A DNA stretch of 64,000 bases from DATJPY01 sp035506135 (GCA_035506135.1 DATJPY010000052.1:103428-167427); one strand, 5' to 3'; counted from the first letter of the stretch, positions 17,028 to 26,938 are shown. Made by a program: numbers and translations. Notes: a model not told the origin generated them from the letters alone.

Positions 17028-18209
17028 ATGCGGTGGGCGTCCACCCTCTCCGAGCGCCCGGACGCGGAGGGCGCGGCCGCGGAGGCGAGCGACGCGCTGC
17101 GGTCGGCGCTCGGGGGTGCGCCGGACCTCGCGTTCCTCTTCTGCTCGGACGCCTATGCGGCCGACTACGCGCGGCTCGCTGAGCGGGTGGTGGATCGCCT
17201 CGGCGGCGGCCTCCTGGTCGGGTGCAGCGGGCGCAGCGTGATCGGCGCCGGCCGTGAGATCGAGGGACACCCGGCGGTGTCGATCGTGGGCGCCCGTCTC
17301 CCCAAGGTGTCGCTCGCGCCGGTCCGGATCGCGGGCGACGGCTTCCCGCGCGGCGCGGAGGCGTGGCGGGAGGCCTTCGAGCTGCCGCCCGATCCCGCGC
17401 CGAGCTTCGTCCTGCTCGCCGATCCCTGGAGCTGCGACGCGGAGTCGCTGATCCGGCAGCTCGACGCCGACTTCCCGGCGAGCGCCAAGGTGGGTGGGCT
17501 CGCGAGCGGCGCCGAGCAGCCGGGCGAGAACGCGCTCTTCCTGGGCCACCGGCTGCACCGCGACGGGCTGGTCGGCGTGGCGCTCGCCGGCGACGTGAAG
17601 GTCGACAGCGTCGTGGCCCAGGGCTGCCGCCCGATCGGACACCCGATGTTCGTGACGCGCTGTCGCGGCCAGCTCCTCGTCGAGCTGGACGGCAGGCCGC
17701 CGATCCAGTGCCTGCAGGAGCTCTTCGAGCAGGGGAGCCGGCGCGACCGCGCGCTGATGCAGAGCTCGCTCTTCCTCGGCATCGAGATGCGGCCGGAGCT
17801 CTCGGAGTACCGGCGCGGCGACTTCCTGATCCGCAACCTGGCGGGGGCCGACCCGGGGACGGGCGTGCTCGCGGTGGCAGCGGCGCTGCGCGAGGGGCTG
17901 GTGGTGCAGTTCCACCTGCGCGATGCGCAGACCTCGGCGGAGGACCTGGAGGAGCGGCTCGCCGGCTATCGGCCGGGGCCGGGCGGCGCGCCGTCCGGCG
18001 CGCTTCTCTTCTCGTGTCTCGGGCGCGGCGCACCGCTCTACGGCCGCCCCAACCACGACAGCGACGTCTTCCGGCGTCACCTCGGAGCGATCCCGCTCGG
18101 GGGCTTCTTCTGCAACGGGGAGATCGGGCCGGTGGCGGAGCGCACCTTCCTGCACGGCTACACCAGTGCGTTCGGAATCTTCCGGCCGCGCGCGGAGCCG
18201 GCGCCGTGA
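17028..18209 (+). CDS. FIST-domain sensory protein (FIST_N + FIST_C)
   Basis: FIST domains are ligand-binding sensory modules found in signal transduction proteins, and this 393-aa protein is a stand-alone version. The N-terminal FIST region spans about residues 25-215 (FLFCSDAYAADYARLAERVV, LLVGCSGRSVIGAGREIEG). The FIST_C region spans about residues 220-385 and ends GGFFCNGEIGPV...FLHGYTSAFGIFRP, which is characteristic. ATG 17028 is preferred over ATG 16992 because a strong ribosome-binding site (GAAGGGGG, 17016-17023) lies 4 nt before it. The 3' end overlaps the acetyltransferase GTG by 4 nt. The ligand is unknown; amino acids have been suggested for the family. Confidence 0.88.
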   Translation: MRWASTLSERPDAEGAAAEASDALRSALGGAPDLAFLFCSDAYAADYARLAERVVDRLGGGLLVGCSGRSVIGAGREIEGHPAVSIVGARLPKVSLAPVRIAGDGFPRGAEAWREAFELPPDPAPSFVLLADPWSCDAESLIRQLDADFPASAKVGGLASGAEQPGENALFLGHRLHRDGLVGVALAGDVKVDSVVAQGCRPIGHPMFVTRCRGQLLVELDGRPPIQCLQELFEQGSRRDRALMQSSLFLGIEMRPELSEYRRGDFLIRNLAGADPGTGVLAVAAALREGLVVQFHLRDAQTSAEDLEERLAGYRPGPGGAPSGALLFSCLGRGAPLYGRPNHDSDVFRRHLGAIPLGGFFCNGEIGPVAERTFLHGYTSAFGIFRPRAEPAP

Positions 18210-18706
18210 GCGAGGTCTCGATCCGCCGCGGCCGCGCCGGCGACGTCGTCCCGCTGAACGACCTCTACAACCACTACATCCGGGAGACGGCGATCACCTT
18301 CGACCTCGAGCCGATGCCGCTGGCGCGCCGGGAGGATTGGTTCGCGCAGTTCGGCGAGAGCGGCCGGCATCAGCTCTTCGTCGCAGAGCGGGGCGGACGC
18401 CTGGTCGGCTATGCCTGCAGCCGGCCCTTCCGCGACAAGGCCGCCTACGACACCACCGCGGAGACGAGCATCTACCTGGCGCCCGAGGCGTGCCGGCAGG
18501 GAATCGGCCGGCGGCTCTACGCACGGCTCTTCGACGAGCTCGCGGGTGCGGACCTGCACCGGCTCGTCGCCGGCATCACGCTGCCGAACGAGGCCTCGGT
18601 GGCGCTGCACGAGCGCGCGGGCTTCCAGCCGCTCGGCGTCTTCCGCGAGGTGGGCCGCAAGTTCGGCCGCTACTGGGACGTCCTCTGGATGGAGCGCGGG
18701 CTGTAG
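18206..18706 (+). CDS. GNAT acetyltransferase, phosphinothricin acetyltransferase-like
   Basis: This is a 166-aa GCN5-related N-acetyltransferase. The opening RRGRAGDVVPLNDLYNHYI and TAITFD match the PAT/Bar subgroup, which acetylates phosphinothricin-like or methionine-sulfone substrates. The acetyl-CoA loop is CRQGIGRRLYARL, followed by NEASVALHERAGFQPLG and WDVLWMER. Start GTG 18206 overlaps the FIST stop (GTGA), so the two are co-translated. The chromosomal enzyme probably detoxifies an amino-acid analogue; the true substrate is unknown. Confidence 0.88.
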   Translation: MSEVSIRRGRAGDVVPLNDLYNHYIRETAITFDLEPMPLARREDWFAQFGESGRHQLFVAERGGRLVGYACSRPFRDKAAYDTTAETSIYLAPEACRQGIGRRLYARLFDELAGADLHRLVAGITLPNEASVALHERAGFQPLGVFREVGRKFGRYWDVLWMERGL

Positions 18707-18711
18707 CCGAG

Positions 18712-19899
18712 CTAGCCGGCGGGCGGCTCTGCGTCCGCTCCGTCCAGCCAGGACAGGATGCGGGCGCGATCGGCGTCGAGGTCCGGCGCGGGCGGGCGGC
18801 TCGCGGGATCGGGCACCCCGTCGAGCTTGATCGGGTTGCCGGCCATCGGCACGCGGCCGGCTTCGGCGTCCTCGGCATGCACCACCATGTTGCGCGCGCG
18901 CACCTGAGGATGCGCCAGCACCTCGGCGACGTCCTGGATCGGCGCGCACGGGATGCCGGCGAGCTCGAGGCGCTCGAGCCACGCCGCGGTCGGGCGCGCT
19001 CGCAGCCGCGCCGAGAGCTCGTCGCGCAGGGCGTCGGCGTGCTCGGTGCGCAGCGCGTTGCTCGCGAAGCGCGGATCCGCTGTGAGCGCTCGACACTCGA
19101 GCGCGTCGGCGAGCCGGGCGAACAGGGTGTCGTTGCCCGCCGCCACCACGAGATGGCCATCGGCGGTCGGATACGCCTCGAACGGCGCGATCGAAGGGTG
19201 GCGGCTGCCGAGCGGACCCGGCGCCCGGCCGGTCGCCGCGAAGCGCGCGATGGCGTTCTCGAGCATCGCCACCTGGCAGTCGAGCATGGCGACGTCGACG
19301 CGGGTGCCGCGGCCCGTGCGCGCGCGATCCGAGAGCGCCGCGGTGACGCCGAGCGCGGTGAAGAGCCCGGCGTCCAGATCGCCCACCGAGGTGCCGACCC
19401 GCGTCGGCGCGCCGCCGGGCTGGCCGGTGATCGACATCACGCCGCCGAGCGCCTGGACGACGAGGTCGTAGGCGGGCCGGGTGGCCCAGGGCCCCGTCTG
19501 TCCGAAGCCGGAGATCGAGGCGTAGACGATGCGCGGATGCCGCGCGTGGACGGCCTCCCAGCCGAAGCCGAGGCGCTCGAGGACGCCGGGCCGGAAGTTC
19601 TCGACGAGCACGTCGGCACGCGCCACCAGGCGCTCGAAGAGGGCGGCGTCGGCGGGCTCGCGCAGGTCGAGCGCCAGGCTCTCCTTGCCCCGATTCAGCG
19701 ACAGGAAGTAGGCCGAGCGGCCGCCGATCCAGGGACCGATGCGGCGCGCGTCGTCGCCGCCTTCCGGGTGCTCGATCTTGATTACGCGCGCACCGAGCTC
19801 GCAGAGGAGCAGCGTGCAGAACGGACCTGCGAGCACCCGCGTCAGATCGAGCACGACGGTGCCGGCGAGCGGACCCGCCGGCGGGCTGGGAGGCGGCAT
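18712..19899 (-). CDS. CaiB/BaiF family (class III) CoA-transferase
   Basis: This is a 395-aa family III CoA-transferase or acyl-CoA racemase-type enzyme. The opening VVLDLTRVLAGPFCTLLLCE and ARVIKIEHPEGGDDAR are diagnostic. The catalytic Asp is present in RVDVAMLDCQVAMLEN (aligned to Asp169 of formyl-CoA transferase), and the middle region reads YASISGFGQTGP. The fold is an interlocked dimer that moves CoA between carboxylic acids through a mixed anhydride at that Asp. The start is ATG 19899 (MPPPSPPAG). The divergent COG0523 gene starts about 29 nt away on the other strand. The substrate cannot be read from sequence. Confidence 0.93.
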   Translation of the reverse strand: MPPPSPPAGPLAGTVVLDLTRVLAGPFCTLLLCELGARVIKIEHPEGGDDARRIGPWIGGRSAYFLSLNRGKESLALDLREPADAALFERLVARADVLVENFRPGVLERLGFGWEAVHARHPRIVYASISGFGQTGPWATRPAYDLVVQALGGVMSITGQPGGAPTRVGTSVGDLDAGLFTALGVTAALSDRARTGRGTRVDVAMLDCQVAMLENAIARFAATGRAPGPLGSRHPSIAPFEAYPTADGHLVVAAGNDTLFARLADALECRALTADPRFASNALRTEHADALRDELSARLRARPTAAWLERLELAGIPCAPIQDVAEVLAHPQVRARNMVVHAEDAEAGRVPMAGNPIKLDGVPDPASRPPAPDLDADRARILSWLDGADAEPPAG

Positions 19900-19927
19900 G
19901 CGCGGGGCAGGGTATCGTCCCGCCCTC

Positions 19928-20818
19928 GTGCGAGCTGCCCCCGACGTCCCGGTGCTCGTCGTGTCCGGCTTCCTCGGCTCGGGGAAGACGACGCTGGTGC
20001 GGCGGCTGCTCGACGAGTCGCGCGCGCGGGGCGAGCGCCTGGCCGTGGTGACCAACGAGTTCGGCGCGCTCGGCATCGACCGCGCGCTCCTCGGCGCGGG
20101 CGCTGCGAGCGCGGTCGAGCTGCCCGGCGGCTGCGTGTGCTGCGAGCTCTCGAGCGAGCTGGTCGACACGCTCGAGGCGCTCCGGCGCGAGCACGCGCCC
20201 GACCGGATCGTGATCGAGACCTCGGGCGTCGCGCTTCCCTACCAGACGCAGCTCTCGCTCTGGCGCCCGCCGGTGTCGGAGTGGGTCGGCGACGACATGG
20301 CCGTGGTGCTGGTGAACGCCGAGCAGCTCGCGGAGGGAAGCGAGCTCGGAGAGACCTTCGAGCAGCAGGTCTCGGCCGCCGACCTCCTGCTGCTGAACCA
20401 GGTCGACCGCGTGCCCGAGGCCGAGCTGCCGCGCCTCGAGGCCGCGCTGCGCGAGATCGAGCCCGAGGCGCCGATCGTGCGCACCCGCCACGCGGCCGTC
20501 GACGCGGCGCTCCTGCGGCCGCCCGCGCTGCGCGGAGCCCGCGATCCGGTGGCGGCCCGTCCCCACGCCCACGAGGCCTTCGAGACCGACGAGGTCGCGA
20601 TCGACCCCGGGATCGAGCCCGAGGCGCTCGTCGCCCGCCTGCGCGCGCTCGGCGCGCTCCGCGCCAAGGGATTCGTCGAGACCGCGGAGGGACCGCGACT
20701 GGTGCAGGGCGTCGGCCGCCGTATCGAGCTCACCCGAGCCGCAGCGCCCGACCCGCGGATGGTCGGGCGCGTGGTGGTCGTGCGGCGCAAGCCATCCGAT
20801 CGGCCGCCCGCGGCGTAA
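19928..20818 (+). CDS. COG0523/CobW-family GTPase (metallochaperone type)
   Basis: This is a G3E-family GTPase of 296 aa. Walker A is GFLGSGKTTL. The metal-binding Cys-x-Cys-Cys motif lies in GGCVCCEL, the hallmark of COG0523 zinc/cobalt chaperones. The switch/G3 region is ETSG and the G4 equivalent is NQVD. The C-terminal CobW_C domain has a His-containing segment (RPHAHEAFETDEV). GTG 19928 is chosen because it directly precedes PDVPVLVVSGFLGSGKTTL; an in-frame ATG at 19898 would overlap the divergent gene. Family members deliver zinc or cobalt to client enzymes, often under zinc limitation. The client is not evident here. Confidence 0.9.
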   Translation: MRAAPDVPVLVVSGFLGSGKTTLVRRLLDESRARGERLAVVTNEFGALGIDRALLGAGAASAVELPGGCVCCELSSELVDTLEALRREHAPDRIVIETSGVALPYQTQLSLWRPPVSEWVGDDMAVVLVNAEQLAEGSELGETFEQQVSAADLLLLNQVDRVPEAELPRLEAALREIEPEAPIVRTRHAAVDAALLRPPALRGARDPVAARPHAHEAFETDEVAIDPGIEPEALVARLRALGALRAKGFVETAEGPRLVQGVGRRIELTRAAAPDPRMVGRVVVVRRKPSDRPPAA

Positions 20819-20873
20819 CTTGGCTGGGCGGCGGTGTGGGTCCGGTTGCCGACACACCCGTTCCCCAGCCAAG
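20819..20873 (+). other. Large imperfect hairpin directly after the COG0523 gene
   Basis: CTTGGCTGGG (20819-20828) pairs perfectly with CCCAGCCAAG (20864-20873). An inner GGTGT/ACACC pair lies in the same hairpin. The left arm begins at the base after the TAA stop. No U-tract follows. It may be part of a bipartite terminator or a structured leader for the MATE gene. Confidence 0.45.
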
Positions 20874-20882
20874 CCCGCCCAG

Positions 20883-20925
20883 GCGCCCCGGTCCGAGCAC
20901 GGCTCGGCCCGGGGCGCTCTTTCCT
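20883..20925 (+). terminator. Probable intrinsic terminator
   Basis: GCGCCCCGGTCCGAG (20883-20897) pairs with CTCGGCCCGGGGCGC (20903-20917) over 15 positions with one mismatch and a 5-nt loop, followed by TCTTTCCT. It lies between two co-directional genes and should separate the COG0523 gene from the MATE gene. Confidence 0.7.
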
Positions 20926-20976
20926 CGAGGGCCGGCTCCGGTAGAGTCCCGCACTCCACTCCATCCCGGGCACTCG

Positions 20977-22323
20977 ATGGGTCCGATCCGCGCCGAGATG
21001 CGGAGGCTGGCGGCGCTCGCGCTGCCGGTCGCTGCCACGCAGGTCAGCACGATGATGCTGGGCGTCGTCGACACCCTGATGGTCGGGCGCGCGAGCGTCT
21101 CGGCGCTGGCCGCAGCGGCAATCGGCAACGTCTGGGTCTTCGGCACGCTACAGCTCGTGACCGGGATCCTGTTCGGCCTCGACCCGATCGTGGCGCAGGC
21201 CCACGGTGCCGGCGACGGCTCGCGCGCCGGGCTCGCGCTGCAGCGCGGCCTCGCGCTCGCGCTCTACCTGAGCCTTCCACTGGCCGCGCTCTGGACGGTC
21301 GGCGACGTCTTCCTGCGCCTCACCGGACAGGATCCGCTGCTCGCGCGCGACGCGCAGCGCTTCATCGCGGTGCAGATCCCGAGCATTCCCTTCTTCCTCG
21401 GCTTCAGCGCGCTGCGCCAGTATCTGCAGGGGCGCGAGATCGTGCGGCCGGCGATGTGGGTGATCCTGCTCGCCAACGGCGTCAACGCCGGCCTCGACTG
21501 GATCCTGATCTTCGGCCACGCCGGCTTCCCGGCCCTCGGGCTGGTGGGAGCCGGGATCGCGACTGCCGCGACGCGCGTCCTCTGCTTCGCGGCGCTGGCT
21601 GCGCTGGTGCGCGGCCTCGACCTGCACCGGGACGCCTGGCAGCCGTGGTCCGTGGCCGCCTTCGATCCGCGCGGCCTGCGCGAGATTCTGGCCTTCGGCC
21701 TGCCGGTAGGCCTGCAGACCTCGCTCGAGTTCTGGGCGTTCTCGGGCGCGACGCTGATCGCCGGCCGCCTCGGCGCCACAGCGCTCGCCGCGCACACGAT
21801 CACCCTCAACATGGCGGCACTCGCGTTCATGATCCCGCTCGGCATTTCGCTCGCCGCGGTGACCCGCGTCGGGAACCTGCTGGGAGCCCGGCGCCCGGCC
21901 GAGGCGCAGCGCGCCGCGTGGGTCGCCCTCGCGCTCGGCGCCGGCGTGATGACGGCCTCCGCAGTGCTCTTCGTCGTGTTCCGCTACCAGCTGCCGCGGC
22001 TCTACACCCCGGACACGGGGGTGCTGGCGCTGTGCGCATCGATCCTTCCGATTGCGGGAGCGTTCCAGATCTTCGACGGGACGCAGGTGGTCGGCTGCGG
22101 GGTGCTGCGCGGGATGGGGCAGACGCGGCCCGCCGCGCTCTTCAACCTGATCAGCTACTGGCTGCTCGGCATCCCGATCGGTGCCTGGCTCGCGCTGCGC
22201 GCGGGGTGGGGACTGGCGGGCGTGTGGTGGGGACTGTGCCTCGGCCTCGCGGCGGTGGCGGTGCTGCTGGTGGCGTGGATCCACTGGCGCGGTCCCGATC
22301 GATCGGCGGCTCTCGCGAGCTAG
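20977..22323 (+). CDS. MATE-family multidrug/metabolite efflux transporter
   Basis: This is a 448-aa protein with twelve predicted helices in two six-helix halves, exporting cationic compounds in exchange for Na+ or H+. Family signatures include VDTLMVGRASVSALAAAAIG in helix 1-2 and the second-half copy LIAGRLGATALAAHTITLNM. VGAGIATAATRVLCF and LRGMGQTRPAALFNLISYW are further matches to the NorM/DinF group. The start is ATG 20977; no strong ribosome-binding site is visible. Upstream sits a strong terminator (20883-20925), so the gene has its own promoter or depends on readthrough. The substrate is unknown. Confidence 0.93.
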   Translation: MGPIRAEMRRLAALALPVAATQVSTMMLGVVDTLMVGRASVSALAAAAIGNVWVFGTLQLVTGILFGLDPIVAQAHGAGDGSRAGLALQRGLALALYLSLPLAALWTVGDVFLRLTGQDPLLARDAQRFIAVQIPSIPFFLGFSALRQYLQGREIVRPAMWVILLANGVNAGLDWILIFGHAGFPALGLVGAGIATAATRVLCFAALAALVRGLDLHRDAWQPWSVAAFDPRGLREILAFGLPVGLQTSLEFWAFSGATLIAGRLGATALAAHTITLNMAALAFMIPLGISLAAVTRVGNLLGARRPAEAQRAAWVALALGAGVMTASAVLFVVFRYQLPRLYTPDTGVLALCASILPIAGAFQIFDGTQVVGCGVLRGMGQTRPAALFNLISYWLLGIPIGAWLALRAGWGLAGVWWGLCLGLAAVAVLLVAWIHWRGPDRSAALAS

Positions 22324-22371
22324 CGGGGACGCGGTGCGGGCTATGCTCCGCGCCGCCGGCCGGGAGGACCT

Positions 22372-23238
22372 GTGCGATTCAGCTACGCCGAGTCGATGTG
22401 CGATCCGAGCCACTACCTGCCGCTGGCCGTCGAGGCCGAGCAGGCGGGCTTCACCTCGTTCACCGTTCCCGACAGCATCTGCTATCCGGAACGGTCCGAC
22501 AGCCTCTATCCCTACACGAAGGATGGTGACCGCGGCTTCCTCGAGGGCCGACCGTTCCTGGAGCCGTTCTCGCTGATCCCTGCGCTCGGCGCGGTGACCG
22601 AGCGGCTCCGATTCACGACATTCGTCGTGAAGCTCCCGATCCGGCAGCCGGTCCTCGTCGCGAAGCAGGCGGCCTCGGTCGCCGTGCTGACCGGCGATCG
22701 CTTCGGCTTCGGCGTGGGGCTCTCGCCGTGGCCCGAAGACTTCGAGGCGACCGGGACCGACTTCGCCTCGCGCGGCGCGCGCATGGACGAGATGATCGAG
22801 ATCGTTCGCGGCCTCACGCGCGGGGGCTTCTTCTCGTATCGAGGTGCGCACTACCAGATCCCCAGCATCCAGATCTGCCCGGTGCCCGCGCGGCCGATCC
22901 CGATCCTGATTGGCGGTCACGCCGACCCGGCGCTGCGGCGCGCCGCGCGTCTGGCCGACGGCTGGATGCACGCCGGTGGCGACGCCGAGGCGCTCGACCG
23001 GATGCTGCAGCGACTGCGCGCGCTCCGCCGGGAGTACGGCCGCGAGCGGGAGCCCTTCGAGGTGCACGTGATCTCGCTCGATGCCTACACGCTCGACGGC
23101 ATCCGCCGGCTCGAGGACAAGGGCGTGACCGATGCGATCGTTGGCTTCCGCAACGCCTACGAGCCGGACACGATGAGCCTGCAGCAGAAGATCGACGCGC
23201 TGCGCCGCTACGCCGACCTCATGATCGCGAAGGTCTGA
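22372..23238 (+). CDS. LLM-class (luciferase-like) flavin-dependent oxidoreductase
   Basis: This is a 288-aa TIM-barrel flavin enzyme of the bacterial luciferase superfamily, the F420- or FMN-dependent monooxygenase/reductase group. Signatures are LRFTTFVVKLPIRQPVLVAK, FGFGVGLSPWPEDFEATG, RMDEMIEIVRGL and PIPILIGGHADPALRRAARL. GTG 22372 follows a good Shine-Dalgarno (GGGAGGA). Such enzymes are abundant in actinobacteria and in some deltaproteobacterial-grade lineages using F420; whether the cofactor here is F420 or FMN cannot be decided by eye. It lies 48 nt after the MATE gene and may be co-transcribed with it. Confidence 0.9.
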   Translation: MRFSYAESMCDPSHYLPLAVEAEQAGFTSFTVPDSICYPERSDSLYPYTKDGDRGFLEGRPFLEPFSLIPALGAVTERLRFTTFVVKLPIRQPVLVAKQAASVAVLTGDRFGFGVGLSPWPEDFEATGTDFASRGARMDEMIEIVRGLTRGGFFSYRGAHYQIPSIQICPVPARPIPILIGGHADPALRRAARLADGWMHAGGDAEALDRMLQRLRALRREYGREREPFEVHVISLDAYTLDGIRRLEDKGVTDAIVGFRNAYEPDTMSLQQKIDALRRYADLMIAKV

Positions 23239-23250
23239 CGCTCCGACCCG

Positions 23251-24702
<1,452 letters not shown>

Positions 24703-24760
24703 CGGCCCTCCTGCAGTCGCGCTCCCTGGCGTCGAGTCGCGCAGGGGAAATCGTATCGAT

Positions 24761-24809
24761 CTATTCGGATAGAGTGCTGGATAGTTCCAGAGCCCAGCGG
24801 GGCTGTCAA
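24761..24809 (-). promoter_or_regulatory. Candidate ahcY promoter with an inverted repeat near +1
   Basis: On the minus strand a perfect TTGACA (24809-24804) overlaps the end of the CMD gene. It is followed by a 17-nt spacer and AACTAT (24786-24781). A near-perfect palindrome, CTATTCGGATAG on the plus strand (24761-24772), follows around the expected transcription start. This is a plausible operator for an SAH- or methionine-responsive repressor (the ArsR-type SahR is known for this role in proteobacteria); that identity is only inference. Confidence 0.45.
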
Positions 24810-25372
24810 TGCCCGGCGCCCGGAGCGGGGAAGCCCTCGACCCCGGGCTCGCGCTGGACGCCGAGGGTGTTGAGCGCCATCGACACGAGGGTGTACTGGC
24901 CGACCGCGAACAGGAGGTCGATCAACTGCTGCGTCGAGAGCCGTTCCGCGAGCGCGTTCCAGGTGGCGTCGCCGATCATGGCGTCGCGGTGGAGCTCGTC
25001 GACCGCCTCGAGCAGCAGGCGGTCGAGCGCGCTCCAGCCCGGCGCCTGCGGGCCCTCGGTGATGCGGCGGATCTCGTCGTCGCGGAGCCCCGAGGCGCGG
25101 CCGATCGCCGCGTGCTGGCCCCACTCGTACTCGGCGCGGCAGAGCCAACCGACCCGCAGGATCACGAGCTCGCGCTCGCGGGGCGCGAGCGTCGACTTGG
25201 CCAGCACGTGATTGCCGAACACGAGCCATCGCTTCAGCAGCTTCGGATGATGCGCGAGCGTCGCGAAGATGTTGAGCACGCGGCCGCTCCCGGCGCCCCC
25301 GATCAGCGCTCGCGTCTCGTCGTCCCAGGCGGCTTCGGGGAGCGGGGCGATCCGGGGCTTCTTGAGTCGCAT
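24806..25372 (-). CDS. Carboxymuconolactone decarboxylase (CMD/AhpD-like) family protein
   Basis: This is a 188-aa all-helical CMD-domain protein. The core FATLAHHPKLLKRWLVFGNH, LAPRERELVILRVGWLCRAEYEWGQHAAIG is characteristic of the single-domain subfamily common in aromatic and xenobiotic catabolism. The redox Cys-x-x-Cys pair of AhpD is not present; a Glu/His pair (EYEWGQH) takes its place, so peroxidase activity is unlikely. ATG 25372 is chosen because a very strong AGGAGGA lies 4 nt upstream. A stable hairpin lies between it and amtB. The exact reaction is unknown. Confidence 0.88.
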   Translation of the reverse strand: MRLKKPRIAPLPEAAWDDETRALIGGAGSGRVLNIFATLAHHPKLLKRWLVFGNHVLAKSTLAPRERELVILRVGWLCRAEYEWGQHAAIGRASGLRDDEIRRITEGPQAPGWSALDRLLLEAVDELHRDAMIGDATWNALAERLSTQQLIDLLFAVGQYTLVSMALNTLGVQREPGVEGFPAPGAGH

Positions 25373-25408
25373 GGCGTCCTCCTCGGGGCGGAGGTGGCAG
25401 AATACAGC

Positions 25409-25441
25409 GAGGCCGTGCGTCCGGGGGGGACGCACGGCCTC
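25409..25441 (-). terminator. Strong hairpin, probable amtB terminator
   Basis: A perfect 14-bp inverted repeat (GAGGCCGTGCGTCC at 25409-25422 and its complement at 25428-25441) with a 5-nt G-loop lies just after amtB on the minus strand. Only a weak U-tract follows (CTGTATTCT in the minus-strand sense). It separates amtB from the CMD gene. Confidence 0.7.
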
Positions 25442-25463
25442 GAGGGCGCGCGGCGTGCGCAGG

Positions 25464-26861
25464 CTACGCGGTGCGATGGGCTCCGACGCCCGCGACCGCG
25501 TGCCCGGCGGGCTCGAGCAGCGATGCGGGCGAGCCGCTCGCCGGGCCGTAGGTGTAGGCCGTCTCGCTGTGCTCGGACAGATCGAGGCCCGCGTACTCCG
25601 CCTCCTCGCTGACCCGCAGCGAGCCGAAGAGGGCGCGCAGCACCAGAAGGATGACGAGCGTTGCGCTCGGCGCGAAGACGGCCGTGAAGAGCACGCTCTT
25701 CAGCTGGATGAACACCTGCTCGCCCCACGTGTGGCCGGTCCCCTTCAGCGCGAAGTCCGCGATGAAGAGCCCGGTGGCGAGAGCGCCCCAGGTCCCGCCG
25801 ACGCCGTGGACGCCGAACACGTCGAGCGAGTCGTCGTAGCCGAGCGCCGGCTTGAGGAAGGTGACGGCTGCGTAGCAGAGGATCGAGACGCCGGCGCCGA
25901 CCGCCATCGAGCCCAGCGGGCTCACGAAGGCGCAGGCGGGCGTGATCGCGACCAGACCGGCCACCGCGGCCGACGCCGCGCCGAGCACGGTGGGCTTCCC
26001 GCGGTGCAGCCACTCGATCGCGATCCACGTCAGCACCGCGGTGGAGGTCGCCGTGCTGGTGGTGAGGAACGCGAGGCCGGCGGTCCCATCGGCGGCGAGC
26101 TGGCTGCCGGCGTTGAAACCGAACCAGCCGACCCACAGCAGGCAGGCGCCGATCACGGTGAAGGGCAGGTTGTGCGGCGCCATCGGCTCCTTGCCGAAGC
26201 CGCGTCGCTTGCCGAGGAAGATCGCAGCGACGAGCGCCGAGTAGCCGCTCGACATGTGCACCACCATGCCGCCGGCGAAATCGAGGGCGCCGATCTGCTG
26301 CAGTTTGCCGCCGCCCCAGACCATGTGGGCGAGCGGGCAGTAGACGACCAGCAGCCAGATGCCGATGAACGCGAGGCAGACGCCGAAGCGCATGCGCTCG
26401 GCGAAGGCGCCGATCATCAACGCGGGCGTGATGATCGCGAACATCGCCTGGAACATCACGAACACGTACTCGGGAATGGTCTTGCCCGCGGCGAGCGTGT
26501 CGGGCGTGATGCCGGAGAGACCGAGCTTGCTGAGATCGCCGATCCAGTCGCCACCCGTGCCGAAGGCGAGGCTGTAGCCGATCAGGATCCACAGCACGCC
26601 GACGAGGCCTGCTCCCACGGCGAGGCACTGCATGAACAGGCTGAGCGTGTTCTTCGATCGCACGAGGCCGGCGTAGAAGAGCGCCAGGCCCGGGATCGTC
26701 ATCATCAGCACCAGCGCGGAGCTGGTCATCATCCAGGCGGTGTTTCCGGTGTCGAGCGTGGGGGCGGGCTGTCCCTCGGCGGACGCGGCGCCCGCCCAGA
26801 GAAGCGCGCCGGCGAGCGCGGTGAGCACGGCGGCACCCCGGGTTTCGCGAGTCCAGGTCAT
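25464..26861 (-). CDS. amtB: Ammonium transporter AmtB
   Basis: This is a trimeric ammonium channel of 465 aa with a cleavable signal (ALAGALLWAGAASAEG) and eleven helices. Conserved pore segments are present, including FYAGLVRSKNTLSLFMQCL, FAGGMVVHMSSGYSALVAA (with the first pore His) and DVFGVHGVGGTWGAL (with the second pore His). The C-terminal tail after about residue 415, which contacts PII/GlnK, is retained and ends in a Ser/Pro-rich extension. The start is ATG 26861 with GAGGGAGA upstream. A near-perfect sigma-54 promoter lies 60-77 nt before the start. No glnK adjoins it, unlike many bacteria, so PII control would have to act in trans together with GlnD. Confidence 0.97.
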   Translation of the reverse strand: MTWTRETRGAAVLTALAGALLWAGAASAEGQPAPTLDTGNTAWMMTSSALVLMMTIPGLALFYAGLVRSKNTLSLFMQCLAVGAGLVGVLWILIGYSLAFGTGGDWIGDLSKLGLSGITPDTLAAGKTIPEYVFVMFQAMFAIITPALMIGAFAERMRFGVCLAFIGIWLLVVYCPLAHMVWGGGKLQQIGALDFAGGMVVHMSSGYSALVAAIFLGKRRGFGKEPMAPHNLPFTVIGACLLWVGWFGFNAGSQLAADGTAGLAFLTTSTATSTAVLTWIAIEWLHRGKPTVLGAASAAVAGLVAITPACAFVSPLGSMAVGAGVSILCYAAVTFLKPALGYDDSLDVFGVHGVGGTWGALATGLFIADFALKGTGHTWGEQVFIQLKSVLFTAVFAPSATLVILLVLRALFGSLRVSEEAEYAGLDLSEHSETAYTYGPASGSPASLLEPAGHAVAGVGAHRTA

Positions 26862-26921
26862 CGGTCGGTCTCCCTCGCGAGCCGGCGCGAGCGCCGGCCG
26901 GCACAAGTGAGCCGATTATGG

Positions 26922-26938
26922 AGCAACCGCCGTGCCAA
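26922..26938 (-). promoter_or_regulatory. Sigma-54 (RpoN) promoter for amtB
   Basis: Read on the minus strand the site is TTGGCACGGCGGTTGCT, which fits the -24/-12 consensus YTGGCACGRNNNTTGCW at every defined position, including the invariant GG and GC doublets. It gives an expected leader of about 50 nt before the amtB ATG. This is strong sequence evidence for NtrC-type, nitrogen-dependent expression of the transporter. Confidence 0.88.

Noticed and set aside
20883..20925. Guanidine-II (mini-ykkC) riboswitch before the MATE gene, because the second hairpin loop contains ACGG
   Set aside because: The motif needs two hairpins with ACGR loops; the first hairpin here lacks one, and the second is a long terminator-like stem followed by a T-run.
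24703..24805. SAH riboswitch upstream of ahcY
   Set aside because: The minus-strand leader does not contain the conserved core elements of the SAH aptamer that I know; only a promoter and a short palindrome are visible.
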